NCBI GenBank assembly: GCA_963611755.1 | Contig: CAVDTK010000058.1 | Location: 1 to 14,101, forward strand | Source of the DNA: Paratractidigestivibacter sp963611755 | GTDB taxonomy: Bacteria > Actinomycetota > Coriobacteriia > Coriobacteriales > Atopobiaceae | Direction: 5' to 3' | DNA: 14,101 bases | In this document: positions 6,308 to 12,309 of the stretch, one piece after another | Layout of the letters: each line of letters starts with the position of its first letter | Position numbering within the stretch: the stretch's first letter is position 1 | Notes under the pieces: model-generated | Told to the model about the DNA's origin: nothing | Database searches by the model: none | The model's input: the letters and a program-made list of their open reading frames with translations, nothing else | Translations under genes and position numbers: made by a program

Positions 6308-7024
6308 TTAGAAGACGAACTTGTCGAAGAAGCCGCGGAAGTACGCGATGGCAACGAACATCACGACGACGATGGCGATCAGGATCTTGACGATGTTGGA
6401 CTTGTAGCCGTTCTCCTCGGCGGACTTGCCCACGAGGATGCCCAAGACGATGCCCGGGACGGCGTTGCCGGTGATGAGGGCAGAGACGCCGCCGAGGACG
6501 GTGCCCCACATGCCGGTGGTCTTGCCGGCGTCGACCGCGGCCAGCCAGAAGATGGCGGGCATGACCGGGTTGATGAGCCAAGTGGTGGCCTGCACCAGGA
6601 CGCCGGACGCGATGTCGGAGAGGTTGCTGGGGATGACGGAGGCAACGGTGTTGAGCGCGGTAACCACAACGGCGCCCACGCCGGCGCCGGCGACCATCAT
6701 CTTCGCGGGGTTCCAAACGGTCTGCTCGGGATCCTTGTTCTTAAGGAGCAGGATGCCCGCGGACCAGTTGGGGATGATGCGGTGCATGACGTCCTGGGAA
6801 AGGGAGCCCGCAGCCACGGCGGAAGCCGCGGAAGAGAACAGGAAGCCCAGACCAAAGGAGAAGTGGGAGATGGGGTCGCCGCCACAGGCGTTCATCTCGC
6901 CGAGGGTACGGAAAGCGCCCATTGCCTGCACCTCGGGCGCGTGGTGCATACGGGCCGCGCCGGCGGCGATGCAGCCGCCGCCGATGGCGCCGATGATGAT
7001 CGAGTAAAGAATGATCTCAGCCAT
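6308..7024 (-). CDS. DUF4311-family membrane protein
   Basis: The product has 238 residues with about six hydrophobic segments (3-24, 54-73, 106-131, 148-166, 172-199, 211-229). The loop HHAPEVQAMGAFRTLGEMNA (27-46) is polar with two histidines, and WNPAKMM precedes the third segment. These features match the DUF4311 family as I know it. It is the constant partner of DUF4310, so the two probably form one membrane complex. The charged AEENGYKSN loop (202-210) lies before the last helix. AAAGGA 6 nt upstream supports the start, and the gene begins 1 nt after the DUF4312 stop, indicating translational coupling. The biochemical role is unknown; transport, possibly of an amino-sugar acid, is inferred from the neighbours. 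Confidence 0.86.
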   Translation of the reverse strand: MAEIILYSIIIGAIGGGCIAAGAARMHHAPEVQAMGAFRTLGEMNACGGDPISHFSFGLGFLFSSAASAVAAGSLSQDVMHRIIPNWSAGILLLKNKDPEQTVWNPAKMMVAGAGVGAVVVTALNTVASVIPSNLSDIASGVLVQATTWLINPVMPAIFWLAAVDAGKTTGMWGTVLGGVSALITGNAVPGIVLGILVGKSAEENGYKSNIVKILIAIVVVMFVAIAYFRGFFDKFVF

Positions 7025-7025
7025 C

Positions 7026-7379
7026 TTATTTCCTTTCGTTGATGTTCAAGTACTTGACGCTGACCACGATGCGGGCGGTCACCTCGTAGCTGGTCTTGGT
7101 GCGGGGCCAGAAGAAGAGCATGAAGTGCTCCTCGGTCTCTTCCTTCTCCAGCTCGTCGAAATAGACTTCCTTGGCCTCCATCTGGATGATGGGCTTGTCT
7201 ATCTCTTGGAAGATCTGCTTGCGCATGATCTGGAAGGCGTTGTTCACCATGTCGCTTAGGGAGTTGCCCTTTGCCTTGACGGTGATGGTGTGCTCCATTT
7301 CCTCGAGCAGCTGGATGCCCGTCCCGTCCGTGATGGCGGTCTTTACGCTGGGCTCGTTAAGAATCGGGGTTTGCCTCAT
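7026..7379 (-). CDS. DUF4312-family small cytoplasmic protein
   Basis: The product has 117 residues from the ATG at 7379, chosen because GGAGG lies 6 nt upstream. This start lies inside the SFCGS gene, giving a 23-nt overlap and coupling. The family core appears to begin near residue 28 (MEHTITVKAKG); an ATG there has no well-spaced ribosome site, so the first 27 residues look like a real extension. The core holds a beta strand, a helix (MVNNAFQIMRKQIFQEI), a strand with IIQMEAKEVYF, an acidic stretch (DELEKEETEE), FMLFFWPRTKTSYEV, and a final strand. It has no transmembrane segment. It always seems to travel with DUF4310/4311/SFCGS. Its function is unknown; a cytoplasmic subunit of the membrane complex is the simplest inference. 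Confidence 0.82.
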   Translation of the reverse strand: MRQTPILNEPSVKTAITDGTGIQLLEEMEHTITVKAKGNSLSDMVNNAFQIMRKQIFQEIDKPIIQMEAKEVYFDELEKEETEEHFMLFFWPRTKTSYEVTARIVVSVKYLNINERK

Positions 7380-7725
7380 GCCAAGCCTCCACCAAGCGCT
7401 CGCCGAGCTCCTCGGTATCGAGAAAACCCGTGCCCACGACCTTGCAGCCGTCCTTGACGGCCGTGCACGCCGCGTCGACGCTGCGCATGCCGTACTTGCT
7501 CTTCCAGCCGTACTTGTTCGAGGCCGCAAGGGCGCCCGCGCCGCCGGAGCCGCACTGAGAAACCCCCAGGTCAGCCCCCATCTCGTTCATGACGTCGCCG
7601 AGCTTCATATCGGCTGCCATGCCCGGGATGACATGGGCGCGGCCGCCGGCTTTCTCGACGCCGCGCGCGATGGCCTGGCCTTTGCCAAGACGCGTCCCGA
7701 TAACAACCAGAACTTCCTTTGCCAT
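7357..7725 (-). CDS. Glycine-rich SFCGS-family protein
   Basis: The 122-residue alpha/beta protein has the family signature, with SQCGSGGAGAL at 56-66 in place of the usual S-F-C-G-S. Other stretches are VVIGTRLGKGQAIARGVEKA at 7-26 and KYGMRSVDAACTAVKDGCKVVG at 77-98. The cysteine in the signature (C58) recalls active-site cysteines of PTS EIIB domains, but I see no sequence homology that proves this. E. coli YhfU (DUF2620) is a comparable small protein next to a membrane protein, a PLP enzyme and a PRD-only protein. AGGAG with suitable spacing precedes the ATG. The gene lies 30 nt after the PRD gene and overlaps DUF4312 by 23 nt. The function is unknown. Confidence 0.85.
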   Translation of the reverse strand: MAKEVLVVIGTRLGKGQAIARGVEKAGGRAHVIPGMAADMKLGDVMNEMGADLGVSQCGSGGAGALAASNKYGWKSKYGMRSVDAACTAVKDGCKVVGTGFLDTEELGERLVEAWHEANPDS

Positions 7726-7755
7726 CTCCCCTTCTCCTTTCTTTCCTTGTCTCTC

Positions 7756-8118
7756 TTACTGCTGCGCCAACTGCATGGCCACCTCAAGGTGGGTCGCCAG
7801 CATTAGGACCTCGGTAGTGTTGGGCTCTTTGCCCTGAGCAGAGAATGCGTCGGCGAGAAGGGCCTGAGCGCCCTCCCGAGCCGCTTGGGATACTTCGCAG
7901 AACAGGTCTTCGGGCATCTCGTCGACGTACTCGCCGGTACGGATGCGCCCGAGGACGCACAGAACGTGGTTCGAGAACATGAGGTCAGACGCGTCGTCCA
8001 TTGCGGGAAGGCCCAGCTCCTGGTACTTCTCGGCAATGGATTCGTAGCGCGAGAAGTCCTCGTCGGCGGCAGTGACCGCCGCGTCGCAACGCGCCTTGAG
8101 GTCGGGAATCGAGAGCAT
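7756..8118 (-). CDS. Stand-alone PRD-domain protein
   Basis: The 120-residue, mostly helical protein corresponds to a single PTS regulation domain (PRD). The two histidines in positions typical of phosphorylatable PRD sites are H51 (FSNHVLCVLGRI) and H110 (EVLMLATHLEVAM). There is no DNA-binding or antiterminator RNA-binding domain, so it cannot act alone as a transcription factor. PRD-only proteins also occur in the E. coli yhf operon (YhfY). PRDs normally sense PTS phosphorylation, yet no PTS subunits are encoded here. It may report or carry a phosphoryl signal for the neighbouring DUF4310/4311/4312/SFCGS set (inference). AGGAG 6 nt upstream supports the start, and it begins 1 nt after the amidohydrolase stop. 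Confidence 0.76.
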   Translation of the reverse strand: MLSIPDLKARCDAAVTAADEDFSRYESIAEKYQELGLPAMDDASDLMFSNHVLCVLGRIRTGEYVDEMPEDLFCEVSQAAREGAQALLADAFSAQGKEPNTTEVLMLATHLEVAMQLAQQ

Positions 8119-8119
8119 G

Positions 8120-9319
8120 CTAGTTCTCCTTTTTTGCTTCGGCGATACGGGCCGCCAGTTCTTCTGCGGTGACCGCCTTGGGGTTCCACGGCGTGTCCGG
8201 GTGCTCCAGGATGTGAGACTGGCCGTCTTTGCTCCAGATGGTCTTGCGGACGTTCACGTGGTGGCACACCTCGACCGTGTCGCACGAAGCGTCCTGAAGG
8301 GTCACGTCCACATCGTCGTAGCGGAAGATGTTGATGTCGCCCGTCATGGAGGGAGCCAGCTGGCCCAGGCCGTCCAAGCCAAAGAGCAGGGCCGGGACGC
8401 TTGTCACCTTTGAGATCGCGTCTTCGAGAGGTTCTCCGCAGGCGATGAGCTTGGTGACCGTGGTCGCGAGGTCGAAAACAGGGCCCTCGTAGTTCTCGAC
8501 GTGAAGGTCGGTCGAGATCGAGTCGCAGTCGAAGCCGGCGGCCAAGGCGCGCTTGTAGGTGTTGAACGAGAAGCTCTCCACGCCGTGACCCACATCAAAG
8601 CGGACACCGCGGGCGCGACCGCGGACGGCCTGCTCGATGGGCTTGTCGTCTTCTCCCAAAATGCCACCGGGTTTTCCGTGGTAGGTGTGGGTGATGATGT
8701 CGCCGTGGTCGAGGACGTCGATGACGTCGCCCAAGGCCGGCGGGTAGTTGCCCACGTGGACCATGAGCGGCACGTCGATCTCATGCGCCGTCTGGGCCGC
8801 GATGGCGATGGGCTTCAAGCCCAGGTCGCCCACGACGCTGCCGGAGGCGCGGGCCTTAAGGCCAACGATGACATCCCTGTGCGCGGCGACGCAGGCCTTG
8901 CAGGCCTCGACGTTGATCTTTGCGAGGTCGTTGAGCTCGTGGCCACGGATAAGACCTTCCGCTGCGATGTTGAGCATCGAGAAGACCTTCGTCTTTGCAT
9001 GCTTGATGGTGTTCTCGAAGAAGTCCTCAAAGTTATCCGCGCCCGAGGAGCCGGCGTCGAGGATCGTGGTCGTCCCGCGCTGGATGCCCAGTACGTCCGG
9101 GTCGATGCCCAGAGGGACCGCCGGGTAGCAGTGGGTGTGGATATCGATAAAGCCCGGGGTAACGTAGCAACCGGTGGCATCGATCACTTCTCCCTGCGCT
9201 TCGATGGTGCCGCTGACCTCGACGATCTTTCCGTCACGGAGCAGCACATCGCCCTTCTCGCCATGAAAGCCGTTTGCCGGCGAGAGAAGCATTCCGTTTT
9301 TGATAGTAAGGAGATCCAT
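8120..9319 (-). CDS. Amidohydrolase/deacetylase-family metallohydrolase
   Basis: The product has 399 residues from the ATG at 9319 (GGGAG and GTGGG upstream). A TTG 18 nt earlier has no ribosome site and is rejected. It is an amidohydrolase-superfamily TIM barrel with flanking beta domain. Metal ligands visible are H61 and H63 (FIDIHTH), K155 as likely carboxylated lysine (IVGLKARASG), H188 (LMVHVGN), H211 (ITHTYHG) and catalytic D271 (STDLH). It belongs to the deacetylase-like group that includes Enterococcus EF0837 and Agrobacterium Atu3266. As the first gene of the operon, transcribed toward the DgaE/DgaF homologues, it probably removes an acyl group from an amino-sugar acid or related amide before deamination. 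The substrate is inferred from context only. It has no signal peptide, so it acts in the cytoplasm. Confidence 0.9.
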   Translation of the reverse strand: MDLLTIKNGMLLSPANGFHGEKGDVLLRDGKIVEVSGTIEAQGEVIDATGCYVTPGFIDIHTHCYPAVPLGIDPDVLGIQRGTTTILDAGSSGADNFEDFFENTIKHAKTKVFSMLNIAAEGLIRGHELNDLAKINVEACKACVAAHRDVIVGLKARASGSVVGDLGLKPIAIAAQTAHEIDVPLMVHVGNYPPALGDVIDVLDHGDIITHTYHGKPGGILGEDDKPIEQAVRGRARGVRFDVGHGVESFSFNTYKRALAAGFDCDSISTDLHVENYEGPVFDLATTVTKLIACGEPLEDAISKVTSVPALLFGLDGLGQLAPSMTGDINIFRYDDVDVTLQDASCDTVEVCHHVNVRKTIWSKDGQSHILEHPDTPWNPKAVTAEELAARIAEAKKEN

Positions 9320-9395
9320 GCGCTTTCCCACTCCCAACGCTTAGTACCACGTTATGCGAATCGTGTTGCCATTACGGTTGTATCGGGTTTGTCTC

Positions 9396-9405
9396 GTCTG
9401 CAGAC
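9396..9405. promoter_or_regulatory. Candidate GntR operator palindrome in the divergent region
   Basis: GTCTGCAGAC is a perfect 10-bp palindrome roughly in the middle of the 193-nt region (9320-9512) between the operon and the GntR gene. UTRA-type GntR regulators such as NagR and DasR bind GGTCTAGACC-like sites, which share the GTCT/AGAC half-sites. TAGTAT on the minus strand overlaps its flank (9406-9411) and could be the operon -10. No good -35 is visible for it. For the GntR gene the best -10 is TAATAT at 9475-9480, again without a clear -35. The region 9431-9455 also holds an imperfect dyad (CCC...GGG). This is the only copy of the palindrome I found in the window. Confidence 0.42.
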
Positions 9406-9512
9406 CATACTAATTCAGGACACTTTGCAGATTATCCCGATTTAATTTTGGGCAATCTCGATTTACGCGAGCGGTAATATTTAGGCGCTGAACGGAAAAG
9501 ATCGATTCATTT

Positions 9513-10322
9513 GTGAGTAACAAATTTAAGATGCAGGGAAGAAATCGGTCTAATCAGCCTGATTGGTTAATATCTATCCTGCAGGTCGATACCCCGGGGA
9601 GTGAAGCGTTGTACAAGTACGAAGAAATCGCTCAGGACCTTGAGCGTGCCATCACGGACGGCGAGTTCAAGGCTTATGAACAGCTGCCTACGGTGGTTGA
9701 GCTCTGCGACAAGTACGACGTCAGTAAGTCGACCATTACCCAGGTAATCGACGAGCTTTCGAACCGCGGCCTTATCACCAGGCGGCGCGGCTCGGGCATG
9801 TTCGTCAAGAGTTTCTCGACCGAGTCCGACAACTACTGGCAGAACTACAACCGGATCATCAACTATAAAGAGGACCCCAACGAGGAGCTTGAGGTAAAGA
9901 TCGACCTCGATGACCTGTCGGTTATCAGGCCGCCGGCCGAGGTCTCGCACATGCTGGACATGGACGTCCATGCCTTTGCTTACATGATCAACCGCACGCT
10001 GCGCACAAGCAACGGGCCCTTTGCGGTGGAGTACGTGTACCTGCCGATAAACCTGGTCCCCGGGTTCAAATACCAGGACGCCACGGGAAGCATCATCAAG
10101 TTCGCCAGCGAGCAGCTGGGGCTTAAGGTCTCGAGTGTCCACAAATCCGTGCGCGCCGTTATGCCCACGACCGAGGAGCGCGCACGTTTGCAGCTTTCCT
10201 TTGGGCAACCGTTGCTGGAGATGGAGCGCGTGGCGTTTCTCGCCGATGGACGGCCCTACGAGTACGTCCTCACCCACTATCGCGGCGACAAGTACGAGTA
10301 TCGCGCGATCGATAATTTATAG
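9513..10322 (+). CDS. GntR-family regulator with UTRA ligand domain
   Basis: The product has 269 residues from a GTG. An N-terminal winged helix spans about 33-100 (EALYKYEEIAQDLERAI, LPTVVELCDKYDVSKSTITQ, ELSNRGLITRRRGSGMFV). A UTRA domain spans about 120-265, with AVEYVYLPINLVPGF in the middle and the usual end H-Y-R-G-D-K-Y-E-Y. This is the HutC subgroup, whose members bind a sugar phosphate or related effector and usually repress a linked operon. Divergence from the amidohydrolase operon makes that operon the likely target. The start is uncertain: neither the GTG at 9513 nor the ATG at 9531 has a good ribosome site. The first 28 residues precede the helix-turn-helix fold and could be partly untranslated. 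It is the only plus-strand gene I support here. Confidence 0.9.
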   Translation: MSNKFKMQGRNRSNQPDWLISILQVDTPGSEALYKYEEIAQDLERAITDGEFKAYEQLPTVVELCDKYDVSKSTITQVIDELSNRGLITRRRGSGMFVKSFSTESDNYWQNYNRIINYKEDPNEELEVKIDLDDLSVIRPPAEVSHMLDMDVHAFAYMINRTLRTSNGPFAVEYVYLPINLVPGFKYQDATGSIIKFASEQLGLKVSSVHKSVRAVMPTTEERARLQLSFGQPLLEMERVAFLADGRPYEYVLTHYRGDKYEYRAIDNL

Positions 10323-10369
10323 TTGGCGCGGCAACCGCCGCATCTCGGCGCGTCCCTCAAATATAAAAG

Positions 10370-10495
10370 ACGATATTGGGCGGCTAAAACTTGACGGGGC
10401 TTGCAGAGGCCTTGCGCGAGTGCTTGCCAACTGGGGTTTTGTTGGCTGCGGGACACGGGTATTCATCCAACCCGAATTTAGCCGCCCAATATCGT
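10370..10495. repeat. Long inverted repeat (19-bp perfect arms, 88-nt loop)
   Basis: ACGATATTGGGCGGCTAAA at 10370-10388 is perfectly inverted at 10477-10495. The loop holds two smaller dyads: GCCAAC/GTTGGC (10426-10431 and 10441-10446) and CGGGT/ACCCG (10456-10460 and 10470-10474). On the minus strand the outer stem is followed by CTTTTATATTT, so it might end transcription of the DUF1593 gene. It lies between the convergent GntR and DUF1593 genes. No target-site duplication is evident, and no frame of note is inside. It could be a structured RNA, a paired operator or a small non-autonomous element; I cannot tell which. Confidence 0.75.
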
Positions 10496-10597
10496 GTTCT
10501 GTGTGAATCGCGACCACCTCAGACGAAAGATGGGGCACGGCGAGGCTTGGTTTTTCCAAATTGGGCTTCGGTTATTCCAGGGATGGGATCGACCGAC

Positions 10598-10615
10598 GGG
10601 GCGGCCGCCCTTTTT
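10598..10615 (+). terminator. Possible terminator facing the GntR gene
   Basis: GGGCGGCCGCCC (10599-10610) is a self-complementary 12-mer followed on the plus strand by five T, then CTTATT. The stem is short once a loop is allowed (4 bp plus a GGCC loop), so strength is doubtful. It abuts the stop codon of the convergent DUF1593 gene and lies 276 nt past the GntR stop. Confidence 0.35.
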
Positions 10616-10616
10616 C

Positions 10617-12098
10617 TTATTCAGCGACCGTGAGAAGGACCTGCGCGTAGCGGGTCATGGGACGGTCGGCATTGTCTTTCGCGGAGAAGGTCAGGACGAT
10701 CTTCTCGCCGGGCACGGCATCTTTGGGTACCGTGAACTGGGCTTCATTGCCCTCAACTTCCCAGAGGACTGCGCCGCCGTCGCCGTAGCGGCGCCAGGCG
10801 CAGGTGACGTCGTCGCCGTCGGGGTCGGTCGCCCGGGCGGCGAGCGCGACCGCCTGACCAGGAGCGACATCCTGGTCACCGCACGCACGGCTGACCTGCG
10901 GCGCATGGTTGCACGCCTCCGTCGGCGTGGCGCACCACTGAGCCCGGGCGGCAAAATCTTCCTGGTAAGCGCGCAGGAAGGGGTTTGGATTGCCCTTAGG
11001 CGCCTCGAACGGCGAGGTCAGCGCCGTGGGCTTCTCGCCGTCTTGGAACATGCGGCCCAACACGGTGTCGAAGACGGGATCCTCGGCGCCGCGCAGGCCA
11101 AAGGGCAGCAGGGGCATGAAGGTCATGCTGTCGCCCTCGGCCATAAAGTCGCCGGGCGTGAAGTCGACCGCCGGGATGCCATCGAGGCCCCAGTCCAGAC
11201 GGGCGTGCTTTCCAAACTGAAACCGCTCGGGCTCGTTCTCGTAGAGCTTGCCGTCGCCGTATAACATGTAGCGAGCCATCAGCGAGCCGTTGCCCTGCGT
11301 GATGTTTTGCTCCGGCCACGGCGCGCGAAAGAGCGGCAAGGTGTCCGGCTGGCCGAGCCTCGCGTCAAGGTAACCGCCATAGACGAACGGAACGCGCCAA
11401 AACTGCAGGTCAGGAAAGAGCTCGCGGCCGTGATCTTCCCACGAGTTGTCCTGGCCCACGCCGTCCATGACGCCCATCACGCGGACCTTCTGGTACACGC
11501 GGCGCTGCACGCTCCCCCACTCGGGCGTGCTCTGCCAGCGCTCTGCAATAGACATCAAGGCTCGAACTATCGTGTTCATCCCGCCCCAGGACAAAAGCCA
11601 CAGGGGCCGCGGATCGTCGTCCATGATGGCCGCCTCGATCACGCGCGAGCCAGGCGCGGCCTCTCGAACGTCGCCCTCGAAAGCGGCGTTGCCCATATAT
11701 GTGCGGGCCAGCAGGTCGCCAGGCGAGGGAAACGGCGGCTCGCCCGCGGCGGCGGCGTTTTTCTGCAGGTAGGGCCATGCCTCGGCGTACTCGCCTGTCC
11801 ACAGGTCCTCCAGCCAACGCGCCGGGAAGGGACGATAGCTCGTGAGGTCCCCAGCCTTGGGGTCCGGCTCGCGCGGAACCGTGTCCCACTCGTAGGCGCG
11901 GCGGCCCTTGGTGCGCCAATGCGGGTTGACCTCGCCCAGCGTGTGAACGCCGTCGCCCAGGAAATGATACTGGGAAGCGGTGTAGACAAAGGCCTCGACG
12001 TCGATGAGATTGAGATATAAGGCCAGGTGAATGGCCGAATTCATATCATCGACCTCCATGTCCGTCGTAACGATGGCGCGCGGGCGCGGCATGCTCAT
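10617..12098 (-). CDS. DUF1593 / Sde182-like nucleoside-hydrolase-fold protein
   Basis: The product has 493 residues from the ATG at 12098, with AAGGA 6 nt upstream. A longer in-frame reading runs back through the inverted repeat but has no ribosome site. The N-terminal domain (about 8-345) resembles inosine-uridine nucleoside hydrolases: TTDMEVDDMNS at 11-21 supplies the D13, D17 and D18 metal-site aspartates, and WLLSWGGMNT lies at 167-176. The C-terminal part (about 395-493) is a beta-sandwich with ATDPDGDD at 423-430, as in the Sde182 C-terminal domain. The Saccharophagus relative was described as cellulose-binding; enzymatic activity in the family is not established to my knowledge. Unlike many relatives, this one has no signal peptide. 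It follows glycosidase-like and esterase genes on the same strand, which suggests glycan use. Confidence 0.83.
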   Translation of the reverse strand: MSMPRPRAIVTTDMEVDDMNSAIHLALYLNLIDVEAFVYTASQYHFLGDGVHTLGEVNPHWRTKGRRAYEWDTVPREPDPKAGDLTSYRPFPARWLEDLWTGEYAEAWPYLQKNAAAAGEPPFPSPGDLLARTYMGNAAFEGDVREAAPGSRVIEAAIMDDDPRPLWLLSWGGMNTIVRALMSIAERWQSTPEWGSVQRRVYQKVRVMGVMDGVGQDNSWEDHGRELFPDLQFWRVPFVYGGYLDARLGQPDTLPLFRAPWPEQNITQGNGSLMARYMLYGDGKLYENEPERFQFGKHARLDWGLDGIPAVDFTPGDFMAEGDSMTFMPLLPFGLRGAEDPVFDTVLGRMFQDGEKPTALTSPFEAPKGNPNPFLRAYQEDFAARAQWCATPTEACNHAPQVSRACGDQDVAPGQAVALAARATDPDGDDVTCAWRRYGDGGAVLWEVEGNEAQFTVPKDAVPGEKIVLTFSAKDNADRPMTRYAQVLLTVAE

Positions 12099-12147
12099 GC
12101 GAGGTCCTTTCGTGAGGTCGAGAGAGGGGTCGAGGCGGTTCGAATAA

Positions 12148-12293
12148 CACACCCCCTCGCGTTTTCCATTATAAAATTGGGTTTGCTGAGTAGCCGGACA
12201 TGCGCAAATCACGTTATCCCAGTTGATTGGGGTAGAGACAAACGCAGCTACTTGCCCAATCAAAATTTATAATGGAAAACGCAAAGGGGTGTG
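12148..12293. repeat. Long imperfect inverted repeat with a TATAAT in each arm
   Basis: The left arm (12148-12181) and right arm (12255-12293) share CACACCCC, then GCGTTTTCCATTATAAA (17 bp, perfect, 12159-12175 against 12266-12282), then ATTGGG in inverted order. A further GTAGC/GCTAC pair lies inside. Each arm carries TATAAT pointing out of the element: minus strand at 12168-12173 and plus strand at 12268-12273. The minus-strand copy is suitably placed to serve as -10 for the DUF1593 gene, about 70 nt upstream, but no -35 is evident. The element separates the esterase and DUF1593 genes. Paired operators with DNA looping or a small inverted-repeat mobile element are both possible. Confidence 0.72.
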
Positions 12294-12309
12294 ACAAAAG
12301 GGCCTCAAT

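Larger units (their letters stand above)
10323..10616. other. Convergent intergenic region
   Basis: This 294-nt gap contains no gene I can support. It holds the long inverted repeat at 10370-10495 and the GC-rich palindrome with T tract at its right end. The piece 10496-10597 shows only short dyads such as TTGG/CCAA near 10547-10560 and no coding signal. Confidence 0.7.

Noticed and set aside
9320..9337. TTG start adding six residues to the amidohydrolase
   Set aside because: No ribosome-binding site precedes it, whereas the ATG at 9319 has GGGAG/GTGGG upstream and begins the usual family N-terminus.
9448..12259. Octamer TTGGGCAA shared by the GntR control region (9448-9455) and, inverted, the second inverted repeat (12252-12259)
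   Set aside because: Eight bases in 14 kb can recur by chance, and neither copy is a symmetric site; not enough to claim a shared operator.
12099..12263. A 55-residue N-terminal extension of the DUF1593 protein read through the inverted repeat
   Set aside because: The ATG at 12098 has AAGGA at good spacing and leads straight into the family motif; the extension has no ribosome site and unlike composition.
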